Source of the DNA: a bacterium
GTDB taxonomy: Bacteria > SZUA-182 > SZUA-191
NCBI GenBank assembly: GCA_003230535.1
Contig: QIEW01000082.1
Location: 1 to 9,074, forward strand
Length of the DNA stretch: 9,074 nucleotides
Reading direction: 5' to 3'
Within the stretch, counting starts at the first letter, position 1, and the number at the start of each line of letters is the position of its first letter. A model generated the notes under the pieces. It ran no database searches, was not told the origin of the DNA, and saw only the letters and a program-made list of their open reading frames with translations. The translations under genes and the position numbers were made by a program. This document shows positions 1 through 7,409 of the stretch, piece by piece.

Positions 1-30
1 TCTGCAACTCATTTAAAAACAATTGGTTTA

Positions 31-66
31 TCCTCCGCGCTCTCTGTGTCCTCCGCGGTTAATAAT
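31..66. repeat. Short dispersed-type repeat with two 'tcctccgcg' copies
   Basis: The 9-mer tcctccgcg occurs at 31-39 and again at 49-57, an 18-nt period, with ctctctgtg between them; the second copy runs into ggttaataat. On the minus strand it reads as an 'aaccgcggagga-cacagaga-gcgcggagga' pattern. From memory, similar 'ACCRCGGAGGACACAGAGA' strings are scattered in intergenic DNA of many environmental bacterial genomes, but this could not be checked here. No coding or transposase signal is associated. The rest of 1-143 shows no gene; a perfect TTGACA hexamer on the minus strand (84-89) lacks a convincing -10. Confidence 0.4.
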
Positions 67-143
67 TTATGGTTTTGGTAGATTGTCAATCATAAATGCG
101 TAAGGCGAGTTATTTATATGAAATGGCTTAAAGCCTTTATATC

Positions 144-220
144 TGGTGCGCCTGGAGGGATTCGAACCCCCGACCTACGGATTCGTAGTCCGGCGCTCTA
201 TCCAGCTGAGCTACAGGCGC
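144..220 (-). tRNA. tRNA-Arg (anticodon ACG)
   Basis: On the minus strand this 77-nt stretch folds as a complete cloverleaf. The 7-bp acceptor stem is GCGCCTG/CAGGCGC, the D arm is GCTC/GAGC, the anticodon loop is CTACGAA with anticodon ACG (plus-strand 184-186), and the T arm carries GGTTCGAATCC. Discriminator A and CCA (144-146) are encoded. The anticodon stem has one mismatch at its outer pair (C27-U43). ACG would read arginine CGN codons after A34 is deaminated to inosine by TadA. The 5' end lies 14 nt after the purB stop with no terminator between, so it may be processed from a purB read-through transcript. A weak ggc/gcc hairpin (125-135) lies just downstream. Confidence 0.97.
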
Positions 221-234
221 ATAAAGTATTTGGA

Positions 235-1644
235 CTAGTCTTCGGCTGCACTCCCTAGTTTGTTCTCCCAATAATCAGCGATACCCTCGGCTCTTTCCTT
301 AGCTAGCCCTAGATATTGTTCGGGATTAAGCAGGATTTGGCGCTGGCCGGGAGTACATTTATCCAAATATGGTTTAAGCTTCTCGTCAGCCAGCGCCAAA
401 TCCACCAGCGTAACCCCCTGTTTCCGTGCCTGATGCACCAGCCTCCGAGTATCCTCATAGGCATCCTCGTAACCATGCACTGCCAACAAAGTATAAAGCG
501 CCTCCGCAATCCACCAGCTTTTATCCTGCCTCAGATTGCGTGCCGCCGCCTGTTCATCGAAGCCTATATCCTCCAGGGACTTATTGAGACGATATGCCGC
601 ATAAGCGAGCCCTACAAAAAGCTCCATTAAAAACCGGCTGGAGGCGGAATTGGTAAGATCTCGCTGATGCTCGGAGAGTTGGTCCATAAATACCGTGCAC
701 ATGCGGGGCATAAAGGTCTTCCACAGGCTTTTTATGTTTTCAAAGTCCTTGGGGTTTATTTTATGCGGCATGGTAGAGGAGCCCACGCGGCTCTCCCCTA
801 GATTATCCTTTATCTCTTTGATCTCACTCCGCATAAGATGCCGTAAATCATCAGCCAAATCCGCCAACACAGAGAAGGTTGAAGTAGCGGTATAAGCCAG
901 ATCAGCCACATACTCAGGTTCACAAATCTGGGTGGAAGATCCGGCCGGCTTAAGACCTAACCGGGAGAGCGCCCGGCGCTCAAATTCCAGCGGTTCCACT
1001 CCACACTCATCCCGAATTAATCCAAGAGAATTATAGGCGCCTACCGCACCTGAGAGCTGTCCCCGAAGTTCGGCCACCGCTCTGCCCAACGCCTCTATCC
1101 GCCCGCCCAGGCGGCTTACATAGCCGGATAAGGCAAATCCGAAAGTTATCGGCACCGCATGTTGACCATGGGTACGACCAACCTCGGGAGAGCCGCTATA
1201 TTTCCGGGCCAGGGAGATAAGTTTTTGCTCCAACTCCCGCAGCATGGGCAGCAAAGCTTGTAACATCAAATCCCGGTAGCGCATGGCTGCCGCGGTATCC
1301 ATTATATCGGCCGAGGTGGCAAACAAATGGATATAAGGCTTAGCTTTAGAAGAAAGTTTTGCCTGGAGACATCTTACCAAAGCCCGAACATTGTGCTGAC
1401 AACGTTTCTCTTCTTCACAGACTTCCCCGGGGGTGACCGTTTTTGCGGCTTGCTCAATCTGTTTCGGCAGGTCGGCGGGGCAAATGTCCCATTCGGCCAT
1501 TGTCTGCACAAGGGCGACCTCCACCGCCAGCATATACTTTATATTAGCCGCTTCTGAAACAAAGGGGACAAAACGGGCATAAAAGAGCTCATCCGCTCCA
1601 TAATATCTATAATCCAACGGACTTACAGTATGATAAAGTTCCAT
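235..1644 (-). CDS. purB: Adenylosuccinate lyase
   Basis: Adenylosuccinate lyase acts twice in purine synthesis in the cytoplasm: it splits SAICAR to AICAR plus fumarate, and adenylosuccinate to AMP plus fumarate. The 469-residue length is normal for the fumarase/aspartase superfamily. Visible landmarks are SPLDYRY at 8-14 (substrate-binding N terminus), RTHGQH at 157-162 with the catalytic-type His159, and the flexible signature loop [11 protein letters not shown] at 288-298 carrying the catalytic serine, followed by [16 protein letters not shown] at 327-337 is also typical. The loop reads SSTMPHK, closer to the E. coli type than the SSAMPHK form of many Gram-positives. The ATG is preceded by a good Shine-Dalgarno GGGAGA (1648-1653). 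tRNA-Arg follows 14 nt after the TAG stop. No other purine gene is in view, so purB stands apart from a pur operon here. Confidence 0.96.
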   Translation of the reverse strand: MELYHTVSPLDYRYYGADELFYARFVPFVSEAANIKYMLAVEVALVQTMAEWDICPADLPKQIEQAAKTVTPGEVCEEEKRCQHNVRALVRCLQAKLSSKAKPYIHLFATSADIMDTAAAMRYRDLMLQALLPMLRELEQKLISLARKYSGSPEVGRTHGQHAVPITFGFALSGYVSRLGGRIEALGRAVAELRGQLSGAVGAYNSLGLIRDECGVEPLEFERRALSRLGLKPAGSSTQICEPEYVADLAYTATSTFSVLADLADDLRHLMRSEIKEIKDNLGESRVGSSTMPHKINPKDFENIKSLWKTFMPRMCTVFMDQLSEHQRDLTNSASSRFLMELFVGLAYAAYRLNKSLEDIGFDEQAAARNLRQDKSWWIAEALYTLLAVHGYEDAYEDTRRLVHQARKQGVTLVDLALADEKLKPYLDKCTPGQRQILLNPEQYLGLAKERAEGIADYWENKLGSAAED

Positions 1645-1671
1645 ACTTCTCCCAATATATGGCTAAGAGAT

Positions 1672-1699
1672 ATTATCAGCGCCGAAAATGCGGCGGCAA
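1672..1699 (-). promoter_or_regulatory. Candidate purB promoter
   Basis: On the minus strand, TTGCCG (1694-1699, 4 of 6 matches to the -35 consensus) is followed after 16 nt by GATAAT (1672-1677, 5 of 6 to TATAAT). It lies in the 66-nt gap between the upstream gene and purB and would leave a leader of about 20 nt carrying the Shine-Dalgarno. A small GC-rich inverted repeat (1680-1695, cgccg/cggcg) falls in the spacer. This is weak by-eye evidence; co-transcription with the upstream gene is equally possible. Confidence 0.25.
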
Positions 1700-1710
1700 C
1701 CGAGATATAA

Positions 1711-2178
1711 TTATTGTTCACTGTGGGCGTTAAGTTTAGGATTAAATCGCTTGAGAGCCTCCAGGTCACTCTCATCCTGAGGAGAGGTGAATTGGATCAC
1801 TTTCCAGCCGTCCGGTTTTTTCTCTAAGGAAAGATAGTATTTCCGGGTGCGGATCCCAAAGAAAATATCCTTCTCCTTCACTCTCATTGAATACTTACTC
1901 CAAGTGGGGAAAAAGTATCCATTAGCATCCGTCTCCAGCCAATCAGAATAATCCAGTAACCGTTTATTAAACCCCAGCTTCATATAAAGACTGCGATACA
2001 CAGGATATTCTGAAGGTTCAACCACCTCCGAAAGCGCCTTTGCGTCCATATCTTTTAAGGCCTCTAAAAATGTTTCCACCGCATTTGTCTGCGGCTTATG
2101 GACGGCATAGTTCCAAGTAACCACCAAACTGAGGATAGGGCCGAACACAATCAGCGCCGCTTTAACATTCGTAGACAT
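1711..2178 (-). CDS. Small membrane-anchored protein, NTF2-like fold suspected
   Basis: I do not recognise this 155-residue protein by name. Residues about 6-24 are a hydrophobic segment (VKAALIVFGPILSLVVTW) without a clear cleavage site, so it looks like a single-pass N-terminal anchor with the rest outside the cytoplasmic membrane. Residues 30-56 look like an amphipathic helix (AVETFLEALKDMDAKALSE), and 96-131 alternate as beta strands ending in DGWKVIQF. Helix-then-sheet ending in 'dGWkV..f' is the layout of NTF2-like/DUF4878-type domains; that is an inference from pattern only. The ATG has a good Shine-Dalgarno (GGGAGAG, 7 nt away) and a plausible promoter upstream. It precedes purB by 66 nt on the same strand, with no functional link visible. 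Confidence 0.75.
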   Translation of the reverse strand: MSTNVKAALIVFGPILSLVVTWNYAVHKPQTNAVETFLEALKDMDAKALSEVVEPSEYPVYRSLYMKLGFNKRLLDYSDWLETDANGYFFPTWSKYSMRVKEKDIFFGIRTRKYYLSLEKKPDGWKVIQFTSPQDESDLEALKRFNPKLNAHSEQ

Positions 2179-2225
2179 AGAACTTCTCTCCCTTTTCAGC
2201 TTTATTTAATTACAAAACGCTATAT

Positions 2226-2264
2226 ACTATATCATAAATTACCTTTAATGGGTAGTTTAGTCAA
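2226..2264 (-). promoter_or_regulatory. Candidate promoter for the small membrane protein
   Basis: Minus strand: TTGACT (2259-2264, 5 of 6 to TTGACA) is followed after 17 nt by TAATTT (2236-2241). A stronger -10-like hexamer, TATAGT (2226-2231), lies further down with an upstream TG giving the extended -10 form TGATATAGT, which could work without the -35. Either would start transcription some 35-50 nt before the ATG at 2178. The surrounding DNA is AT-rich, which raises the chance of false hits. Confidence 0.4.
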
Positions 2265-2363
2265 TATCTAATTAGCAGGGCTGTTTACTTCTTACCGGAA
2301 ACACTAATGCCTTAACAAACAGTTTCGGGCATTATTTTCTGTTCAATTGGAAACGAGCATTAT

Positions 2364-2393
2364 GTGCTGTCGGGTTCTCAAACCCAAAATCAC
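2364..2393. repeat. Palindrome with CTCA tetraloop, copy 1
   Basis: The core is gggtt (2372-2376), loop ctca (2377-2380), aaccc (2381-2385). Outward pairing continues to gtg (2364-2366)/cac (2391-2393) with three single mismatches, giving a 13-position stem. It lies just downstream of the flippase-like gene (stop at 2410-2412, minus strand). A second, overlapping inverted repeat (aaacccaaaatc 2380-2391 with gatttaggttt 2396-2406) would compete with it. No U-run follows, so it is not a classical intrinsic terminator. The loop and stem pattern recur at 8718-8743 and 8754-8779. Confidence 0.55.
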
Positions 2394-2409
2394 TCGATTT
2401 AGGTTTGAT

Positions 2410-3339
2410 TTATTCCCTTCGGATAAGTTCCTTTAGTTTGGCAGGGGAGATCCCCCAGACGACAAGGAACAGGATCAGCTCGCTTATGATGAAAACCAAT
2501 CTGGATAAGACCGCCGCTAATGAAGCCAAAGGTAAAGGAATATAGAAGCTTAGAAGATAAGCTATAACTCCTTCCCTAACCCCTAACCCGCCAGGTATAA
2601 TTATCACCAAAAAACCTAATACCCAAGCCATAGCATAAATGCCGGTTACCAAAGGTATCAGCCTGATGTTTATGGGGTAGAGTGAGCGAATGATAAGATA
2701 TACTATGAATCCCATCAAGAACCAGTTTATTAAGAAAAAACCCGTGATTTGCCAGAGATCGCCGGAAGAGATCTTTATGTCCACCGGTTCCCTTTTCAAC
2801 AACTTAAGCAGCCGGCTCATTAATTTAAATAAAATATTAGGTTGAAGTAGAATGAGCATCAATCCAACAGATATAAGAATATAACCCGGTTTATAAAACC
2901 ATAGCTTATCACTCCCGATAAAGCCGCCCATAATTACCGCCAACAGAAATCCAGCTATAACCGCGGTCACCGTTTCCAGATAGATACTGGCTAATACCTG
3001 GGGCTTGGGCAACCCTTCCTTTTTACTCAACCACACTCTACCAAGTATGGACCATCCTTTTCCCACAGGCATATATCGTATCATCATGGAACTAATCCAG
3101 ATCCTCAAACTGGCCATATATCCTAAATAAAGCTCAAGTTTTCCTAAGATAAAACGCCAAAATTGCACCAGGATCAAACAATAAATGATATAAGTTCCGA
3201 TGGCGCAAAGAATAAAATAGATATTGATATTGGCCAGCTTGTCTGAAACTTGCCCCCAGTAAGATATTATGTTTCTAAATAGAAAATAAAAGATAACACT
3301 TATCAGTAATCCAGCAATGATCTTTTTTAACCGGCTCAC
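2410..3339 (-). CDS. LPG-synthase-TM / UPF0104 family membrane protein (putative flippase)
   Basis: This is a 309-residue, very hydrophobic protein with about eight membrane spans (roughly 7-22, 39-61, 119-139, 151-172, 196-219, 226-248, 256-275, 280-297). The motif IPGGLGVREGVIAYLL at 248-263, with a downstream SRL...SE (279-287), is the hallmark of the PF03706 family (lysylphosphatidylglycerol synthase TM region, UPF0104); RYMPVGKGW at 88-96 matches its other conserved loop. Only the membrane part is present; the cytosolic aminoacyl-transferase domain of MprF is absent, so it is not expected to make lysyl-PG. Stand-alone members often sit beside glycosyltransferases and are thought to move lipids or lipid-linked sugars; that role is inferred here. 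The start is GTG: two in-frame TAA codons lie immediately upstream (TAA TAA ATT GTG), and the next Met is residue 75, so no other start is reasonable. The Shine-Dalgarno is weak (AGGT). Confidence 0.88.
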   Translation of the reverse strand: MSRLKKIIAGLLISVIFYFLFRNIISYWGQVSDKLANINIYFILCAIGTYIIYCLILVQFWRFILGKLELYLGYMASLRIWISSMMIRYMPVGKGWSILGRVWLSKKEGLPKPQVLASIYLETVTAVIAGFLLAVIMGGFIGSDKLWFYKPGYILISVGLMLILLQPNILFKLMSRLLKLLKREPVDIKISSGDLWQITGFFLINWFLMGFIVYLIIRSLYPINIRLIPLVTGIYAMAWVLGFLVIIIPGGLGVREGVIAYLLSFYIPLPLASLAAVLSRLVFIISELILFLVVWGISPAKLKELIRRE

Positions 3340-3379
3340 AATTTATTACCTGATTGAGGTACTTACAAAAGTTTGAAAG

Positions 3380-3412
3380 TGTCATTCCCGAGTGCTTTTA
3401 TCGGGAATGACA
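3380..3412. repeat. Perfect 12-bp inverted repeat, GTCATTCCCG type
   Basis: Left arm tgtcattcccga (3380-3391) and right arm tcgggaatgaca (3401-3412) pair perfectly over 12 bp around a 9-nt loop. It sits between the GH38-like gene and the flippase-like gene. Arms of the form GTCATTCCCG/CGGGAATGAC are known from dispersed repeats of several bacteria (the Neisseria dRS3 element has ATTCCC-N8-GGGAAT; the spacing here differs). No strong U-run follows on either strand, so a repeat element is more likely than a terminator. Confidence 0.6.
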
Positions 3413-3528
3413 ATCTAAGCTAGTTTTGCAAGAGGCTCTGATTGGCAAACGAATTAATAGGGAAAACTTAAAGTCAAAGGTCCGACGCGCATATCGTCAG
3501 CAAAATTGGTTGAGCAGATAACTATTAA

Positions 3529-3547
3529 GCAGCGCGCTTCCCGCCGC
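3529..3547 (-). terminator. Weak candidate terminator after the GH38-like gene
   Basis: Directly after the TAA stop, the minus strand reads GCGGCG, a 7-nt loop, then CGCTGC (one G-T pair), followed by TTAATAGTT. The position and GC-rich 6-bp stem suit an intrinsic terminator, but the U-tract is broken and short. Confidence 0.3.
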
Positions 3548-3548
3548 A

Positions 3549-6500
3549 TTAGTAACTGACTTCCAATAACGGCCGGAACTCAGGTTTTTTATACCTGCTG
3601 GATCGGAAATATACCTCGCAATCTTCGTCACAGTTTCCAATTACCAGAAAACCATAATTGGGATGCTTTCCAATCAACCACTTCTGTAATAATGAGGATA
3701 CGTCAAAGGTTACCCACATGCCTCCATCCTTCACGGGGGCCCGGGCAACCAAACCATTGGGACCGAACCCGAAATCGGTCCGTCTGTCGGGAGCGCCCGG
3801 TTTGCTCCCCCAGGAGAGATTCTCTTTCGATTGTTTCCAGGTTACCTGCTCCTGCTCCCAGGGTTTGGTAATTCGGTAAGCAGAAACACTTGCCGAGTTT
3901 CCGTAAGCAATATCAAAACTATAGAGCTTAAGATAAGCTTTATGGACGCGTAAAGACTTGGGCAATGCCGACAGATCAAACTTAATTAAGATGGACCTCT
4001 CCCCTCCGGCCCAAGTCTGGAGATAAGCCCCCTGGCTATAGTTAGATACGACCTCATAGTCATTTACCGCTGAAATGTGGGTATCCTGGCAACCTCGATA
4101 GCTCTCCCTGGGATAGCGACCGTTTTGCAGCCGGATAGTCCGCAGAGACGCTGTCCGGGCGACCGCCGAATTAGATAGTAATGATACATTCCCGGCCTCA
4201 TCATAGACCCGGAGCCCAAAGTAGTATTTTGCCGCCGGCTCCAGTCCGGTAACCGTGAATTTCTCTGTTGCTCTGGGGGAGGCGGGTGATGGTAGCGGAG
4301 ATGTTTTAGTTGCCAGTTCCCAGGTAGTCTCATCCATCTTATTTTTAGCATAACAGAGCTTATAGGAGGCGGCCCGGCCTTGTTGGCCGTCATCCCCGGA
4401 AGCGCTCCAGGAGAGGCTTGCCGTGGTGGAAGTGACTTTCATTGCTTGGAGGTTGTTTACCTTTCCGGGTCGTTTAGTATCCCGGGGTTGGGTGGTAGCT
4501 GAGGCTACATTGGAGAGCTTCCCCCAGTTCTTCCAGTCATCCTGAGCCCGAAGAGCAAAGAAATATGAGGCGCTGGACGCCAGGTCGCCCAGTTTAAGAC
4601 GCTGTTTGCTTCCTGCGGGCTTAGGTATGGGTAGTTTGTTAGGGGACACTGTAGCGGCTTGAGACCAATTTTCTTTGGTAATGGGGGATTTATTGTAGCG
4701 GATCTCATATCTTTGGGCGGTGCCTGCCGCACCGTCATCCCCGGGAGCCGTCCAGGTGAGGTCAATAGTGTTTGAGGTAGGGTCGGCGGCGGTCAAATCC
4801 TTAACTTTCCCAGGCTTTTGGGTGTCAGTGACCGGCTTAGTAAAAAAGCGCACCGTTTCAATACCATAGCCTAAGGTAGGAATACGCCAGCTATTAGCCT
4901 TATTATCAAGCAAATGATATGGTTGTTCTACTAAATTGGTGCGGGAGATCTCGGCCCGCGGGATACCCAAAACAGGATTAATGCTCAGGGTGGCGTCGGT
5001 ATCTTTGTCCTCAGATTCATAGAAGCGAACTACATAGCCGTTCCGATCAAAAGCTTTCTTAAAAGTAGTTAGAATGAGATTCCCTTGAGGCATCTTCTTA
5101 CTTATGGGGTCGAGCCTCATAAAACTAAGAAACTCCGGCAGCTTTGCAGAATGGCTGCCGGCTTTAGCTTTCTTGACCGCCACGGGTAATAGCGGGTGGG
5201 AAACTTCCCAAGCAAAACGGGGGGTATGGGCTTCCCGCCAATCACCTTTATGTCCCTGTAAGCTTATCCGCCATTTCATTTTCCCCTCATTACCCGGTAT
5301 CCAGTTCATAAGATGTACCATAGTGGACTTTCTTTTGAAGTAAACTCTGGTTTGAATGTTTTGCATGGCTACATCTAAAGAATAATCCCCAAAGTTGTGG
5401 CTGATCCATTTTTGGGGCGCAATAGAACTTCCAAAGGGCAAGCCGTCGTTAGTGGTATTGTTGAAAGCCCCCGAAGGAGCGCGCCTGGAATATTGGGAAC
5501 CGCGAAAAGGAATGGAACCGTAGGGGATGCCTACCTGAGCTTTCTCCCAGGATTTTTCAAAGATCAGCGGATAAAAGAGAGAGACGCTCCAGATTGTTTT
5601 CTGGTTCCCAAGAGTGTCGAGGGTAATTTTCTGATCCAACTGGGAGCTGTTATTGGTTAAATAAAAGTCCACATAGATGGGAAATTTTTGATTTTTTAGC
5701 TGGATGGTTCCTTTTAGCCTCAAGGCTGCCCTGGCGGGGCCTTTTTCTATTACCTCCGCAGAGGATAAATCTATGTTTTTATCTTTGTTGGATAAATTAA
5801 CTAAACTGAACTTATATTTCCCCTTTGTATCAGCAAACAATTCCCGTTGAGCCTTTTTATCATAAATACTTTTTAATCTCCCGTTTGGGTCGGTCTCAAT
5901 TCGTAGGAAACTGTTTTCAATATAACCTTTTCCCCACTTTAAATCTGAGTTTGGAGAAGATTTTGTGGCTCGGTTTTCTCTAATATAAAAAGTTTTGTAT
6001 CCCAGGGGGGGGATGTCTTTAGCAAGAAATACAAGCTTAACTTGTTCATTTTTAGTGGAATTCTCTCTGCCGGCGACTTGAGACAACATCTCTTCCCCTT
6101 CCGCATCTGCTACCGCCAGCTTCTTCAGCGAAAGGGTATTTACTGATACTTCCACTGCTTCAGTCCTTTTCCAATTAAGAGGATTAAATACCACTACGGG
6201 AATCCCTTTTTTCCTATCCACCGCTACAGAAGAGGCGAATTTATTGAGCTTGCTTTTGAGGAGTTTTTCTGTAATTCGGGCAGCCTCTCGGCAATCCCTC
6301 ACCTTGAAGTGCCCTACATCGCTGCCGGTTCCCCAGTTATGGTCAGGATACCACAGGATCTTCTCCCAGGCTTTGTTAATCTCCTGGACAGGATAAGTAT
6401 CCACACCCAGAATCTCCAAAATAGAGGCTAACTTCTCTACGGTAAGCAGATCATGAGACGCCTTAGCCAGATATGGCATGACTTCAGGATGGTGGGCGGC

Positions 6501-7409
6501 GGCCGCCCAGCGCCAGGGAATAGCATGACCGGTTAGTTTCCTCAGTTTCAGTCTCCCTTTTTCATCTTCCTTATGTAAGAGCTGGGCGAAATCTTCATGG
6601 GTTTTGAAGGAGAGAGGGTAGCCATAACTTTTTGCTAAATTGGCATTCCATTGATTAATGTAGCGGTAAAGGCGCTGGCTGCGGGCTTTGTCTACCCCTC
6701 GGTCCTCACATACCGAGGCCATCTTAACCGGAAATCCCTTAAAAGTGTTCTTTAGTCTTTTAATTTCCTTCATAGATCCGTCGCTCAAATTAAAAAAGCA
6801 ATAGTAGCAGGTGGCATAGGCTATTACCGAAGAGCCGTCCAGCCCCACATAGCGGATAGGTTCAGCTTCAGGAAACCTATATACCAAGCGTTCATTCATT
6901 ACCTGAAGGAACCAGACGTTTGATTTGGCAAGGATTTGGGCTAATTGGGGGGTGATGCTGGGCACATCATTCAGTTGCGCCCAATGGGGAGCATAGTCCA
7001 GTTCGCGCATTAACCAGGCTTTAGGGTAGGCTACGCTCCGCACTAAATACTCCCCGGAGAACCAATCCACCTCAAAACCTACCCATTGGGCGGGAGTGGT
7101 TATGTTGCCCTGCCCTAAGAGATACCCTAGTCGCTTTTTATATTGAGGATAGCGGGACAAAAAGTCTTTGGTGTTGTAAGTATTGCCCATCGAGAAACGT
7201 ATTTTGGGATTCATTTCGATCAAATGGATATGGTTTTTAAGCTGGAGGGCGTATTCATCCATAGAACGCTTGTACCCGTAGTGAAAACCGATATCCTGAT
7301 GCCCGCCGGAGACGACATAGACCTCTTTAGAGAGAGCTTCCACAAATTGATGGCGCATCAATATAAAACAGCCCGCCAGGATCAACATTGAAATTAGCTT
7401 TTTATACAT
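3549..7409 (-). CDS. Exported GH38-type (alpha-mannosidase-like) enzyme with two FN3 modules and a DNRLRE/CBM96-like module
   Basis: The protein has 1286 residues from the chosen ATG. Residues 1-25 are a signal peptide (MYKK, then ISMLILAGCFILM); LAGC at 11-14 is a possible lipobox, while VEA at 23-25 suits ordinary cleavage. Residues about 30-390 resemble the GH38 catalytic region: HQDIGF at 37-42, SGEYLVR at 118-124, NDVPS at 147-151, and YPDHNWG at 354-360. By analogy with GH38, H37, D39, D148 (nucleophile) and H357 would form the zinc site. Residues 498-524 (ENSFLRIETDPNG.LKSIYDK) start the GH38 C-terminal beta domain, running to about 745. FN3 modules lie at about 865-974 and 980-1086, both with GDDG. 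Residues about 1092-1286 resemble DNRLRE/CBM96 modules (ILIKFDLSALP; VTWKQ; WVTFDVSSLLQKW). The frame is open further upstream to 7487, but that would delete the signal peptide logic and lies inside the glycosyltransferase gene. The start overlaps that gene's stop; no clear Shine-Dalgarno is seen, suggesting translational coupling. Substrate is unknown. Confidence 0.88.
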   Translation of the reverse strand: MYKKLISMLILAGCFILMRHQFVEALSKEVYVVSGGHQDIGFHYGYKRSMDEYALQLKNHIHLIEMNPKIRFSMGNTYNTKDFLSRYPQYKKRLGYLLGQGNITTPAQWVGFEVDWFSGEYLVRSVAYPKAWLMRELDYAPHWAQLNDVPSITPQLAQILAKSNVWFLQVMNERLVYRFPEAEPIRYVGLDGSSVIAYATCYYCFFNLSDGSMKEIKRLKNTFKGFPVKMASVCEDRGVDKARSQRLYRYINQWNANLAKSYGYPLSFKTHEDFAQLLHKEDEKGRLKLRKLTGHAIPWRWAAAAHHPEVMPYLAKASHDLLTVEKLASILEILGVDTYPVQEINKAWEKILWYPDHNWGTGSDVGHFKVRDCREAARITEKLLKSKLNKFASSVAVDRKKGIPVVVFNPLNWKRTEAVEVSVNTLSLKKLAVADAEGEEMLSQVAGRENSTKNEQVKLVFLAKDIPPLGYKTFYIRENRATKSSPNSDLKWGKGYIENSFLRIETDPNGRLKSIYDKKAQRELFADTKGKYKFSLVNLSNKDKNIDLSSAEVIEKGPARAALRLKGTIQLKNQKFPIYVDFYLTNNSSQLDQKITLDTLGNQKTIWSVSLFYPLIFEKSWEKAQVGIPYGSIPFRGSQYSRRAPSGAFNNTTNDGLPFGSSIAPQKWISHNFGDYSLDVAMQNIQTRVYFKRKSTMVHLMNWIPGNEGKMKWRISLQGHKGDWREAHTPRFAWEVSHPLLPVAVKKAKAGSHSAKLPEFLSFMRLDPISKKMPQGNLILTTFKKAFDRNGYVVRFYESEDKDTDATLSINPVLGIPRAEISRTNLVEQPYHLLDNKANSWRIPTLGYGIETVRFFTKPVTDTQKPGKVKDLTAADPTSNTIDLTWTAPGDDGAAGTAQRYEIRYNKSPITKENWSQAATVSPNKLPIPKPAGSKQRLKLGDLASSASYFFALRAQDDWKNWGKLSNVASATTQPRDTKRPGKVNNLQAMKVTSTTASLSWSASGDDGQQGRAASYKLCYAKNKMDETTWELATKTSPLPSPASPRATEKFTVTGLEPAAKYYFGLRVYDEAGNVSLLSNSAVARTASLRTIRLQNGRYPRESYRGCQDTHISAVNDYEVVSNYSQGAYLQTWAGGERSILIKFDLSALPKSLRVHKAYLKLYSFDIAYGNSASVSAYRITKPWEQEQVTWKQSKENLSWGSKPGAPDRRTDFGFGPNGLVARAPVKDGGMWVTFDVSSLLQKWLIGKHPNYGFLVIGNCDEDCEVYFRSSRYKKPEFRPLLEVSY

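Noticed and set aside
84-89. Perfect TTGACA on the minus strand near the window start
   Set aside because: No -10-like hexamer lies at a normal spacing, and any gene served would be outside the window.
2305-2334. 7-bp inverted repeat taatgcc/ggcatta followed by ttttct on the plus strand
   Set aside because: It looks terminator-like only on the plus strand, where no gene exists; the loop is 16 nt and the stem is AT-rich, so chance is likely.
4064-5660. Several open frames in other frames or the opposite strand inside the GH38-like gene
   Set aside because: They are shadows of one continuous well-supported coding frame and show no domain-like composition or ribosome-binding sites.
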